A DNA stretch of 64,000 nt from Desulfobulbaceae bacterium UBA2273 (GTDB lineage: Bacteria; Desulfobacterota; Desulfobulbia; Desulfobulbales; Desulfurivibrionaceae), in the NCBI GenBank assembly GCA_002347095.1, contig DDWZ01000031.1, positions 1 through 64,000 on the forward strand, read 5' to 3'. Below the pieces are notes generated by a model. The model was not told the DNA's origin, did no database searches, and saw only the letters and a list, made by a program, of their open reading frames with translations. The position numbers and the translations under genes were made by a program. Of the stretch, positions 33,437 through 41,633 are shown piece after piece; the first letter of the stretch is position 1, and every line of letters begins with the position of its first letter.

Positions 33437-33541
33437 CCCCTCTCCCCCTGCGGGAGAGGGATAGGGTGAGGGGGAAGGTGCAGGAGGTGAGGCTGTCGGC
33501 GAGTTCACCCACCCCCCCGCCCCCTCCCGTCGAGGGAGGGG
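33437..33541. repeat. REP-like GC hairpins upstream of DUF3343
   Basis: The first hairpin is CCCTCTCCCCCTGCGGGAGAGGG (positions 33438-33460), followed by ATAGGGTGAGGGG. The second is CCCCTCCC-GTCGA-GGGAGGGG (33521-33541). The right arm of the second supplies the only purine-rich ribosome site before the DUF3343 ATG at 33549. Confidence 0.7.
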
Positions 33542-33548
33542 GAGCTTT

Positions 33549-33842
33549 ATGACCGTCGCCCAGAATGAGTGCCACCCGAGCGGATCGTATGTGGCTATTT
33601 TTTTTTCCATTCACTACGTGCTCAAGGCGGAACAGTTGTTGAAAGGTGGCAACATCGCCCTGGATGTGGTGCCGGTGCCCCGGGAAATCAGTGGGGATTG
33701 CGGCATGGCCATCACCTTTGCTCCGGCAGAGCTTGCCAAGGTGCAGGGTATTCTGGCGGCCGCCGATATCGATATTGCCCGGATTTTTTGTAAAGAAGCG
33801 GAAGGGGTTTTTCGCGAGATACCTTGGAAGACGGATTCGTAA
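33549..33842 (+). CDS. DUF3343 protein (putative selenium-trafficking partner)
   Basis: The 97-residue protein matches the small DUF3343 family: FFSIHYVLKAEQLLKGGNIALDVVPVPREISGDCGMAI, where a conserved Cys sits in SGDCGM. Members often lie beside selD or yedF-like genes and are suspected of handling persulfide or selenium, but this is not proven. Here it precedes selD by 253 bp, and the gap is filled by nested repeats. The Shine-Dalgarno appears to come from an adjacent REP hairpin arm. Confidence 0.8.
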   Translation: MTVAQNECHPSGSYVAIFFSIHYVLKAEQLLKGGNIALDVVPVPREISGDCGMAITFAPAELAKVQGILAAADIDIARIFCKEAEGVFREIPWKTDS

Positions 33843-33867
33843 GAACCCGGAAGGTGATTTAAAGCGG

Positions 33868-34062
33868 TGCTTCGACAGGGCTCAGCACGAACGGAATATT
33901 AATTGTTTGCCTGGCACAGTCAAGTCATTCCCGCGCAGGCGGGAATCCAGAGGAATTAGCTAGATCGTATGGATTCCCGCCTGCGCGGGAATGACGTTAA
34001 AGAATTAGGGGATAATCTGAATTTTTTCAGACAACACCGTTCGGCCTGAGCCTGTCGAAGGC
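33868..34062. repeat. Nested inverted repeats between DUF3343 and selD
   Basis: Outer arms at 33868-33895 (GTGCTTCGACAGGGCTCAGC...) and 34037-34062 (CCGTTCGGCCTGAGCCTGTC...) form an imperfect palindrome. Inside lies a perfect 26-bp inverted repeat, 33924-33949 and 33970-33995, of the ATTCCCGC-GCGGGAAT type. The outer family also occurs without that insert at 62912-62986. Confidence 0.75.
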
Positions 34063-34094
34063 CCGTTGTTATATGACCCAAAATGGAAGGAACA

Positions 34095-35138
34095 ATGACC
34101 AAACTCAAACTGACCAGCACCGTCAAAGCCGCTGGTTGAGCCGCCAAATTGAGTCCGGGGGACCTGGACCAATTACTGTGCGGCCTTGACCTGCCCACCG
34201 ATCCGAATCTGATCGCGGGCGCGGCAACGGGCGAGGATGCCGGGGTGTACCGTCTCAACGACGATACCGCCCTCATCCAGACGGTGGATTTTTTCACCCC
34301 CATTGTCGACGACCCCTACCAGTTCGGCCAGGTGGCCGCGGCCAATGCGCTTTCCGACGTCTACGCCATGGGCGGCAAACCGCTCTTGGCCATGAACCTG
34401 GTGGCCTTTCCCATCAAGGAGCTGGGCCGTGCCGTCCTGCAGGAGATTCTGCGCGGCGGGCTCGATAAGATCAAAGAGGCCGGGGCCTTGCTGGTGGGCG
34501 GGCACTCCATCGAAGACCCCGAATTGAAATATGGTCTCTCCGTAACCGGGGTGGTGCATCCCAACCGGGTGCTCCTCAATTCCGGCGCCCGGGTGGGCGA
34601 TCTGCTGCTGCTCACCAAGCCTCTGGGCACCGGCATCCTTTCCACCGCCCTCAAAGGCGGGTTGGCGGCCAAAGGCACCGAGGCCATGATCACCCGGGTC
34701 ATGGCCACCCTGAACCGGGAGGCGGCCCAGCTCATGCAGACCGTAGGGGCGCATGCCTGCACCGACATCACCGGCTTCGGGCTGGTGGGGCATCTCTACG
34801 AAATGGCTCTTGCCTCGGGCGTGGCCATCCGCATCGACTCGCGGGCCGTGCCGATCTTGCCCGAGACCCTGCACCATGCCTCCATGGGCATCATCCCGGA
34901 GGGAGCCCACAAGAACAAGGCCTTTTACGCGCCTTTCATGCAGAGCGCCTTGGAGGAGCTGGACCCCATGGAGATGGTTCTCTGCGATCCGCAAACCTCC
35001 GGCGGCCTGCTCATTGCCGCTTCCGCCGAAGGGGCCAATTCCATTGCCGAACGGCTAGGCAAACGGGATTATCCCCTGGATTTCGGCATCATCGGCGAAG
35101 TGGTGGCTGGCAAACCAGGAACCATTGAAATCATGTGA
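34095..35138 (+). CDS. selD: Selenide, water dikinase SelD containing selenocysteine
   Basis: This enzyme makes selenophosphate from selenide and ATP for selenocysteine synthesis. The 347-residue product begins MTKLKLTSTVKAAG, then an in-frame TGA (34137-34139, residue 15), then AAKLSPGDL. The TGA sits at the position of the catalytic Cys/Sec of SelD. A hairpin starting 9 bases later fits a bacterial SECIS element. Downstream motifs are complete: ALIQTVDFFTPIVDDPYQFG, ANALSDVYAMGG, LVGGHSIEDPELKYGLSVTG, TDITGFGLVGH, CDPQTSGGLL. Without readthrough the only start would be TTG 34149, removing the active site. The second Cys of the E. coli GCGCK motif is replaced by Ala. SelA, SelB and SelC are not in the window. 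Confidence 0.93.
34148..34173 (+). promoter_or_regulatory. SECIS-like hairpin of selD
   Basis: Eight base pairs, with a bulged A in the left arm (ATTGAGTCC/GGACCAAT), close a 9-base loop GGGGGACCT. The stem begins 8 bases after the UGA, close to the spacing used by SelB-binding elements. Confidence 0.65.
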
Positions 35139-35160
35139 TGGCCAGGGGATAGCATCAAGT

Positions 35161-37053
35161 ATGCTCAAATTTTTTCTCGATCGCAGCCATAAGGAAAAAG
35201 AGAACAGCGGGCCGGTGGCGGACGAACTGATCCGGCTGGTGCTCGATTCCGGGGTTTCCAGCAGCACCGCGGCCTATGTCCTGACCTGGGCCCTTTTTCT
35301 CATGGTGCGGACGGTTGCCTCGCCAAGCCTGCTGACCGGCTGGCTGCTCGGTATGACGCTCATTTTCCTGCTGAGGCTCGCGGCCACCCGCTGCTACCGG
35401 AAAAAGGCCAAGGATCATGGGCTGATATCCTATCCCTGTGTGAACACCTATGTCGGGTTGGTTTTTCTCACCGGCGTTTTATGGGGGGTGGGGATATTCT
35501 GTTTTTTTCAAACCGGATCGATGTTGGCGCAGATGGGGCTTGTTTTTATTGCCGCCGGTCTTACCGCCGGGGCAATTCCCCTTCTCTCTCCCCTGCGCAA
35601 GCTCTATTACTGGTATATCTGCCTGCCGCTCCTGCCCTTGTCCTACAGGCTTTTCGAGCAGGGCGGCACCCAATACCTGGTCATGGGGACCATCATCTTA
35701 TTTTACATCCTGGTGTTGATTAATTCCGCCACCATCATGCAGAGATCCCTGGTCTCCGCCCTGGAGACGCGGTATGCCAACGATGCCCTGGTGGCGCACC
35801 TGAGGCAGGCCAGCGAGGAAAGCGAATCCCTCAACCTGGAGTTGATTGCCGAGAACGACAGGCGCAAGGCCACGGAGAGCGAGTTGGTTCTGGCCCGCGA
35901 CGCCGCCGAGGCGGCGAGCCGGGCCAAGGATGAGTTTCTCGCCAACATGAGCCATGAGATCCGGACGCCGATGAACGGCATCCTCGGCACCCTGCAGCTT
36001 TTGCAGGACACCAAGATGGATGCGGCCCAGATCGATTATGTCAAGACCGCCTATTCCTCGGCCGAGGGGTTGCTGTCCATCCTGAACGACATCCTGGATT
36101 TTTCCAAGATCGCCGCCCGCAAGCTGGTGCTGGAGGATATTCCCTTCAGCCTGCGGGCGCTGGTGGAAGAATTGGTCACCCTGCTCTCCCATTCGGCAAA
36201 GGTCAAGGATGTGGCCCTGCTGGCGGAGATCGATCCGCACCTGCCGGAAATGCTCATCGGCGACCCGACCCGGGTGCGGCAGGTGTTGACCAATTTCATC
36301 ACCAACGCCATCAAATTCACCGAGCAGGGCGAGGTTCGGGTTCGGGTTCGGTGCCTGTCCGCCTTTGCCTCCCGGGTGATGCTGCGGCTTGAGGTCCGCG
36401 ACACCGGCATCGGCATCCCGGAGGAAAAACAGCACGATCTTTTCCAGAGCTTTACCCAAGGCGACGGCTCCACCACCCGGAAATACGGCGGCACCGGCCT
36501 GGGTCTGGCCATTGTCCGGCAGCTTATTTTGATGATGGGCGGGAAGATCGGGGTGGAGAGCGAGCCGGGCCAAGGCTCGGTCTTCTGGTGCGAGCTGGAT
36601 TTCCCCGTGGCAACCATGGGGCGGCAGGGCGAGGAGCGAAAAACGGAAGCAACGCAGGCCGAAGGCGCCTTGCAGGGCCATATTCTGCTGGTGGAGGACA
36701 ACAAGGTCAACCAGATGGTGGCCGCGAAGATGCTTGACGCCATGGGCTTGACCGTTGATCTTGCCGAAAACGGGGAAAAGGCGCTGGCCGCCCTGGCCGG
36801 AAAGCACTACGATCTGGTGCTGATGGATTGCCAGATGCCGGTGCTGGACGGCTACCAGGCAACGCGAGCCTTTCGCGCGCAGGAGCCCAAGGGGGAAAGA
36901 CCGTTGCCGATTATCGCCATGACCGCCAACGCCATGCAGGGTGACCGAGAGAAATGCCTGGAAGCGGGCATGAACGATTACCTCGCCAAACCGGTGAAAA
37001 AAGAGCTGTTGCGCAAGCTCCTGGGGCAATGGCTTGCTCCTTCTTCCTCCTAG
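35161..37053 (+). CDS. Hybrid sensor histidine kinase, tandem copy 1
   Basis: This 630-residue protein has an N-terminal integral-membrane sensor of about six helices (residues ~40-200, e.g. [35 protein letters not shown]). A coiled segment (~205-250) leads to HisKA with [12 protein letters not shown] (His ~265). HATPase boxes ([17 protein letters not shown]) and a receiver with Asp ~556 in [13 protein letters not shown] and Lys in LAKPVKK follow. It begins just after selD; ATG 35161 is preferred, though a TTG at 35125 inside selD is open. Copy 2 at 37189 shares long near-identical stretches. Stimulus and output are unknown; no HPt or regulator is adjacent. Confidence 0.92.
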   Translation: MLKFFLDRSHKEKENSGPVADELIRLVLDSGVSSSTAAYVLTWALFLMVRTVASPSLLTGWLLGMTLIFLLRLAATRCYRKKAKDHGLISYPCVNTYVGLVFLTGVLWGVGIFCFFQTGSMLAQMGLVFIAAGLTAGAIPLLSPLRKLYYWYICLPLLPLSYRLFEQGGTQYLVMGTIILFYILVLINSATIMQRSLVSALETRYANDALVAHLRQASEESESLNLELIAENDRRKATESELVLARDAAEAASRAKDEFLANMSHEIRTPMNGILGTLQLLQDTKMDAAQIDYVKTAYSSAEGLLSILNDILDFSKIAARKLVLEDIPFSLRALVEELVTLLSHSAKVKDVALLAEIDPHLPEMLIGDPTRVRQVLTNFITNAIKFTEQGEVRVRVRCLSAFASRVMLRLEVRDTGIGIPEEKQHDLFQSFTQGDGSTTRKYGGTGLGLAIVRQLILMMGGKIGVESEPGQGSVFWCELDFPVATMGRQGEERKTEATQAEGALQGHILLVEDNKVNQMVAAKMLDAMGLTVDLAENGEKALAALAGKHYDLVLMDCQMPVLDGYQATRAFRAQEPKGERPLPIIAMTANAMQGDREKCLEAGMNDYLAKPVKKELLRKLLGQWLAPSSS

Positions 37054-37095
37054 CCGGTTCCGGCTTGAAGGTGACACCCTTCCCCCATTGCGAAG

Positions 37096-37156
37096 CAGGA
37101 TTGCTCCAGCAAATATCGGCCGGCGAGGTTGCGGCCGCCCTTCCCGGAAGCATTGA
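37096..37156 (+). pseudogene. Remnant of the selD 3' end duplicated with the kinase
   Basis: Reading in frame to TGA (37154-37156) gives [15 protein letters not shown], which aligns with the last residues of SelD (GEVVAGKPGTIEIM). The bases after the stop also match, through the kinase start. It is a scar of tandem duplication and has no coding role of its own. Confidence 0.65.
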
Positions 37157-37188
37157 AATCATCTGATGGACAGGGTATAGCATCAGTC

Positions 37189-38994
37189 ATGCTCAACTTT
37201 TTTCTGGATCACAGCGGTAAGGAAAAAAACAGCCGCAGGCTGGTGACGAACGAACTGGTCAGGCTGGTGCTTGATTCGGGATATTCCAGCAATATTACGG
37301 TCTTTATCCTGAGTGTTGCCTTGTGCCTGCTGGTGCAGTCGGCGCTTGCCTCTCCTGTTTGGCAAGGCTGGCTGGCAGGCATGACCGTGCTTTTTCTCCT
37401 CAAGCTGGGTGTTGTTTTTTGTTTTCACCGGCAGGAGAAAAACACAGAGCCCATGGCGCTGCGCTGCGCGCATGCCTATATCTATATGGTATCTTTCACC
37501 GGCATCATGTGGGGAATGGCGGTGATCTTCTTTTTCGCCTCAACCACCGGCATGGAGCAGGTGGCGTTGTTTTTCATTATTTCCGGGCTCACCGCCGGGG
37601 CCATCCCCATCCTCTCTCCTTTGCGCAATCTCTATTTTGTCTACATGGTCTGCCCCCTGCTGCCTTTTGTCTATTTGTTCCTGAAACACGGCGGCCAGTT
37701 TTATACCATTATGGCCAGCGTGATCATTTTGTACATCCTGATGTTGATCAAATCGGCAACCCACATGCAGGATGCCCTTGTTTCCTCTCTGGAGATGCGG
37801 TTTGCCAACGATATTCTGGTGCGGGATCTCCGCCAGGCCAATGAAGAAGCCGAGGCGGCGAGCCGGGCCAAGGATGAGTTTCTCGCCAACATGAGCCATG
37901 AGATCCGGACGCCGATGAACGGCATCCTCGGCACCCTGCAGCTTCTGCAGGACACCAAGATGGATGCGGCCCAGATCGATTATGTCAAAACAGCCTATTC
38001 CTCAGCCGAGGGGTTGTTGGGTATTTTGAACGATATTCTTGATTTTTCCAAGATCGCCGCCGGCAAACTGGTTTTGGAGGAGATCCCTTTCAGTCTGCGC
38101 GCACTGGTGCGAGACCTGGCTACCCTGCTCGCCGGCCAGGCCCAGGCCAAAAATGTCGCCGTGGTTACGGAGATCGATCCACAGGTGCCGGAAATGCTCA
38201 TCGGCGACCCGACCCGGATGCGTCAGGTGTTGCTCAATTTCATGACCAATGCCATCAAGTTTACCCATCACGGCGAGGTGAGGGTTCGGGTTCGGTGTCT
38301 GTCCTTTCTTGCCTCCCGGGTGAAGTTGCGGCTTGAAGTCCGCGACACCGGCATCGGCATCTCCGAGGAAAAACAGCACGATCTTTTCCAGAGCTTTACC
38401 CAGGGTGACGGCTCCACCACCCGGAAATACGGCGGCACCGGCCTGGGTCTGGCCATTGTCCGTCAGCTTGTTGTGCTGATGGGCGGCAAGATCGGGGTGG
38501 AGAGCGAGCCGGGCCAAGGCTCGGTCTTCTGGTGCGAGCTGGATTTCCCCGTGGCAACCATGGGACGGCAGGGCGAGGAGCAAAAAGCGGAAGCAACGCA
38601 GGCCGAAGGCGCCTTGCAGGGGCATATTCTGCTGGTGGAGGACAACAAGGTCAACCAGATGGTGGCCGCGAAGATGCTTGGCGCTATGGGCTTGACCGTC
38701 GATCTTGCCGAAAACGGGGAAAAGGCGCTGGCCGCCCTGGCCGGGAAGCACTACGATATGGTGCTGATGGATTGCCAGATGCCGGTGCTGGACGGCTACC
38801 AGGCAACGCGAGCCTTTCGCGCGCAGGAGCCCAAGGGGGAAAGACCATTGCCGATTATCGCCATGACCGCCAACGCCATGCAAGGAGACCGGGAGAAATG
38901 CCTGGAAGCGGGCATGAACGATTACCTCGCCAAACCGGTGAAAAAAGAGCTGTTGCGCAAGCTGCTTGAGCAATGGCTTGCTCCTTCTTCTTAA
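37189..38994 (+). CDS. Hybrid sensor histidine kinase, tandem copy 2
   Basis: This 601-residue paralogue of the preceding kinase has the same order: multi-pass membrane sensor (~30-190), HisKA ([12 protein letters not shown], His ~237), HATPase ([17 protein letters not shown]) and receiver (Asp ~527 in [13 protein letters not shown]). It lacks about 30 residues of the coiled linker found in copy 1. The sensor parts have diverged, but the H-box region and the HATPase-to-receiver part are nearly identical in DNA. The two kinases may answer different membrane signals through the same output. Confidence 0.92.
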   Translation: MLNFFLDHSGKEKNSRRLVTNELVRLVLDSGYSSNITVFILSVALCLLVQSALASPVWQGWLAGMTVLFLLKLGVVFCFHRQEKNTEPMALRCAHAYIYMVSFTGIMWGMAVIFFFASTTGMEQVALFFIISGLTAGAIPILSPLRNLYFVYMVCPLLPFVYLFLKHGGQFYTIMASVIILYILMLIKSATHMQDALVSSLEMRFANDILVRDLRQANEEAEAASRAKDEFLANMSHEIRTPMNGILGTLQLLQDTKMDAAQIDYVKTAYSSAEGLLGILNDILDFSKIAAGKLVLEEIPFSLRALVRDLATLLAGQAQAKNVAVVTEIDPQVPEMLIGDPTRMRQVLLNFMTNAIKFTHHGEVRVRVRCLSFLASRVKLRLEVRDTGIGISEEKQHDLFQSFTQGDGSTTRKYGGTGLGLAIVRQLVVLMGGKIGVESEPGQGSVFWCELDFPVATMGRQGEEQKAEATQAEGALQGHILLVEDNKVNQMVAAKMLGAMGLTVDLAENGEKALAALAGKHYDMVLMDCQMPVLDGYQATRAFRAQEPKGERPLPIIAMTANAMQGDREKCLEAGMNDYLAKPVKKELLRKLLEQWLAPSS

Positions 38995-39107
38995 CTGCTT
39001 GTCATTATGTGTAAAATCGTGAAAAAGCTTGAGTTTGCCCCCCAATCCATGCTATAGATTCGGAACGGAACCGGTTGTTTTCTCCTTTTTTGAGGCGCCG
39101 AAACCGT

Positions 39108-39164
39108 TTGACAGTACCTGCAGACGTGTAACGAGGGACCGCGGACCGGTCCCTTAATTTTTTT
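39108..39164 (+). terminator. Possible attenuator upstream of the RRM gene
   Basis: After a TTGACA-like box (39108), a stem pairs GGGACCG with CGGTCCC (39135-39153) and is followed by TTAATTTTTTT. It lies ~110 bp before the RRM start. It could terminate an upstream transcript or attenuate a leader. The rest of the 245-bp gap 38995-39239 shows nothing else. Confidence 0.4.
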
Positions 39165-39272
39165 ACACCTCTGCAGATGGGCCAATTGTTGGCCGTTGCG
39201 CTATCCGCCAATTCTGTGCGTTGGGTTTTTTGATAGCGGTTGTTATGCATGCACATGAGGGAGGATGTATCA

Positions 39273-39548
39273 ATGAATATGTATATCGGCAATCTTGCTT
39301 TTGGGGTCACCGAAGAAGAGCTGAAGGAACTTTTTTCCCAATACGGCGAGGTCGCCAGCATTAGTCTGGTCAAGGACCGGTTTTCCGGGCAGTCCAAGGG
39401 CTTCGGTTTTATCGAGATGCCCAGCAACTCCGAGGCGGACAAGGCGATCAAGGCTCTGAATAAGATGATGCTCAAGAACCGCGAACTGAAGGTGAATCAG
39501 GCCGAGGTAAAGAAAAAAGACAAGAAGCGCCGCCGTCCCAGCTATTGA
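39273..39548 (+). CDS. RRM-domain RNA-binding protein
   Basis: The 91-residue single RNA-recognition-motif protein has RNP2 MYIGNLAF and RNP1 KGFGFIEM, then a lysine/arginine-rich tail KKKDKKRRRPSY. Such glycine-poor bacterial RRM proteins bind single-stranded RNA and are often cold-induced; the targets here are unknown. ATG 39273 follows GAGGGAGG by 8 bp. An upstream in-frame ATG exists but would place the ribosome site inside the gene. A good terminator follows, so it is monocistronic at the 3' end. Confidence 0.93.
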   Translation: MNMYIGNLAFGVTEEELKELFSQYGEVASISLVKDRFSGQSKGFGFIEMPSNSEADKAIKALNKMMLKNRELKVNQAEVKKKDKKRRRPSY

Positions 39549-39582
39549 TCGGGATGTCGCAACGCAGCACGATGGGTATCGC

Positions 39583-39620
39583 AAAAAGCAGGTTGGTCCG
39601 GTTGGCCAACCTGCTTTTTT
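39583..39620 (+). terminator. Intrinsic terminator after the RRM gene
   Basis: AAAAAGCAGGTTGG pairs with CCAACCTGCTTTTT and is followed by further T residues. It is likely bidirectional. Confidence 0.9.
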
Positions 39621-39700
39621 TATAGGGAACGGCCCGGAGCGGGCTTGTCCCCGGCCACGGCAACGAACAGCGCACCGCAGGCAAGGCGCACGGGAGAACG

Positions 39701-40294
39701 ATGGATACCAGAATAGAAGCCCTGCTTGAGGCGATGAAAAAGCTTGAGCAAGAGGTCCTGGAGGAGATAGAGAAGAAGGAGGCGGAGTTTTATTATCGCG
39801 TGGTCGGCCGCAAGGTCCGTTTCGAGGCGGAGGTAAAAAAACAACACCGGGCTCTGATGCAGCGGGTATCTCGCTATCTGTCCGAGGCCCCCCTGCTCAA
39901 TATCCTCACCGTGCCGTTCATCTGGTTCATTCTGATTCCGGCCCTGTTTCTGGACCTCTCGGTCACGGTGTTCCAGGCGGTTTGCTTCCGGGTTTACGGC
40001 ATCCCCAGGGTCAAAAGGCGGCGCTACATCGTCGTCGACCGCCAGTCCCTGGCCTATCTCAACCTGATCGAGAAGCTCAACTGCATGTACTGCGGCTATG
40101 TCAACGGGTTGATCGCCTATGTCCGGGAGATTGGCGGCCGCACCGAACAGTATTGGTGTCCGATCAAGCATGCCCGGCGGATTGCCTCCATGCACAGCCG
40201 TTACGGGAAATTCCTGGAATACGGCGATGCCGAGAGCTACCGGAACCGTTTGGAGGAGATCCGCCGGGATTTCAGAGACCTGGAGGGAAAATAA
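39701..40294 (+). CDS. Conserved membrane-associated protein with CxxC motif
   Basis: The 197-residue protein has an N-terminal coiled coil (~1-50) and a hydrophobic stretch ~63-95 (LLNILTVPFIWFILIPALFLD). A conserved block follows, NCMYCGYVNGLIAYVREIGG, then QYWCPIKHA. The three cysteines suggest metal binding. This pattern recurs in uncharacterised proteobacterial proteins. Its stop TAA overlaps the ATG of the DUF2238 gene by one base, so the two are coupled. Confidence 0.75.
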   Translation: MDTRIEALLEAMKKLEQEVLEEIEKKEAEFYYRVVGRKVRFEAEVKKQHRALMQRVSRYLSEAPLLNILTVPFIWFILIPALFLDLSVTVFQAVCFRVYGIPRVKRRRYIVVDRQSLAYLNLIEKLNCMYCGYVNGLIAYVREIGGRTEQYWCPIKHARRIASMHSRYGKFLEYGDAESYRNRLEEIRRDFRDLEGK

Positions 40295-40905
40295 TGAGCA
40301 GGGGCGCGGTGAGCTGGACAGCGATCTATCTGGCGGCTTTGGTTTGGTCCGCCATTGAGCCGAAGGATTTCTACACCTGGTTTCTCGAGGTGCTCCCAGC
40401 CCTGATCGGGGCTGGAGTGCTCGTTGCCACCCGCCGCCGCTTTCCGCTGACCCCCTTGGTCTACATCCTGATCCTGATCCATTGCCTGATTCTGATGCAA
40501 GGCGGGCATTACACCTACGCGGAAGAGCCTTTTTTCAATTGGCTCAAGGAGGTGTTCGGCTGGCCGCGCAACAACTACGACAAGGTGGGTCATTTTGCCC
40601 AGGGCTTTATCCCGGCCATGGTGACCAGGGAGATCCTGCTCCGCAAGGGGGTGGTCAGCGGGCGCGGCTGGCTCAATTTTCTGGTGGTCTGCGTCTGTTT
40701 GGCGATCAGCGCCTTCTACGAATTGCTGGAATGGTGGGTGGCAGTGCTTTCCGGCACCGGAGCCGATGCTTTTCTCGCCACCCAGGGGTATATTTGGGAT
40801 ACCCAGTCGGACATGGGGCTGGCCCTGCTGGGCGCCATCGTGGCCCTGCTCCTGCTGGGAAAAATACATGACCGGCAGATGGTGAAGCTGGGGAGGTTGG
40901 GATGA
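40294..40905 (+). CDS. DUF2238 (YjdF-like) membrane protein
   Basis: This 203-residue polytopic membrane protein of the DUF2238 family shows LILMQGGHYTYAEEPFFNW, then NNYDKVGHFAQGFIPAMVTREILLR, and FYELLEWWVAVLSGTGADAFLATQGYIWDTQSDM. About six helices are predicted. Conserved acidic and His residues in the membrane suggest catalysis or transport, but the function is unknown. ATG 40294 was chosen by its overlap with the upstream stop and family alignment. Confidence 0.87.
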   Translation: MSRGAVSWTAIYLAALVWSAIEPKDFYTWFLEVLPALIGAGVLVATRRRFPLTPLVYILILIHCLILMQGGHYTYAEEPFFNWLKEVFGWPRNNYDKVGHFAQGFIPAMVTREILLRKGVVSGRGWLNFLVVCVCLAISAFYELLEWWVAVLSGTGADAFLATQGYIWDTQSDMGLALLGAIVALLLLGKIHDRQMVKLGRLG

Positions 40906-41258
40906 ACTGCGATCGTTGCCATCAAGCGATGGAGCCTGGGGAAGAAGCGATGTTGCACGGTCAGGCGCTCTGCGAGGATTGTTACATGGATGCCTTTTCT
41001 CCAACCCGGACCTGCGACCCATGGGCGGTGCGTAGCGCCCAGCATTGCAAGGACAGCTTTGGCAGCGCCGCCGTAAGTGCGGAGCAGGCCAAGATCATCG
41101 ATATCCTCAAGGAAACGGGCGGGGCTGACATCGCGTTTTTGTCTCAACGGCTGGGGACCGCGCCTGCGGATATCCAGCGGGAGATGGCCGCTCTGCGTCA
41201 CATGGAAAAGGTGCGCGGCGCATTGCAGGACGGGAAAAAGATTTTTCGTCTCTGGTAA
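40902..41258 (+). CDS. Zinc-ribbon plus winged-helix-like protein
   Basis: The 118-residue protein starts MNCDRCHQAM and continues to LCEDCYMDAFS, a LIM-like pair of CxxC motifs, with another Cys in TRTCDPW. The C-terminal half (~58-118; AKIIDILKETGGADIAFLSQRLGTAPADIQREMAALRHM) resembles a winged helix. It may be a metal-bound regulator. It overlaps the DUF2238 stop by 4 bp, forming a three-gene operon from 39701. Confidence 0.72.
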   Translation: MNCDRCHQAMEPGEEAMLHGQALCEDCYMDAFSPTRTCDPWAVRSAQHCKDSFGSAAVSAEQAKIIDILKETGGADIAFLSQRLGTAPADIQREMAALRHMEKVRGALQDGKKIFRLW

Positions 41259-41293
41259 GCGTTGGTCAATGCATGCAAAAAAAGGAAACGGAA

Positions 41294-41578
41294 ATGGTTA
41301 CAGCGATTATTGTGATGAATGTTGAGCGGGGGAAGATCAACGAGGTGGCGGAAGCGCTCGCGGACATGGAGGGCATCTCCGAGGTGTATTCCGTCAGCGG
41401 CAGCCATGACTTGGTGGCCATTGCCAGGGTGGCGAGCAACGAAATGCTCTCGGCCCTGGTGACCCGGCAGATGCAGAAACTGGAGTCCATTCAAAAAACA
41501 GAAACCATGCTCGCCCTCCAGACTTACTCCCGCCATGCCCTGGAGAGCATGTTTTCCATAGGCTCGGACGGCGCTTGA
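41294..41578 (+). CDS. Lrp/AsnC ligand-binding domain protein
   Basis: The 94-residue protein is a stand-alone RAM (AsnC_trans_reg) domain: TAIIVMNVERGKINEVAEAL, GISEVYSVSGSHDLVAIARV, and IQKTETMLALQTYS. It lacks the DNA-binding helix-turn-helix of full Lrp proteins. Such short forms bind amino acids and may modulate partner regulators. The gene is 35 bp after the zinc-ribbon gene and convergent with alanine dehydrogenase, a fitting but unproven link to amino-acid sensing. Confidence 0.88.
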   Translation: MVTAIIVMNVERGKINEVAEALADMEGISEVYSVSGSHDLVAIARVASNEMLSALVTRQMQKLESIQKTETMLALQTYSRHALESMFSIGSDGA

Positions 41579-41582
41579 TTTC

Positions 41583-41633
41583 CTAGCAGGGCGTTGAAAA
41601 AAGCCGGGACGGCTTTTTTCAACGCCCTGCTAG
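41583..41633. terminator. Long perfect bidirectional hairpin
   Basis: A 23-bp perfect stem (CTAGCAGGGCGTTGAAAAAA and on) with a 5-base loop lies between the AsnC-like gene and ald, and overlaps the ald stop. The stem contains A6/T6 tracts, so either strand can terminate. Confidence 0.8.

Noticed and set aside
34149..35138. Short selD starting at TTG 34149
   Set aside because: It would lose the catalytic Sec/Cys loop and the start lies within the SECIS-like stem; UGA readthrough explains the sequence better.
39982..40293. Extended N-terminus for the DUF2238 gene
   Set aside because: Out-of-frame shadow of the upstream coupled gene; the ATG at 40294 matches the family start.
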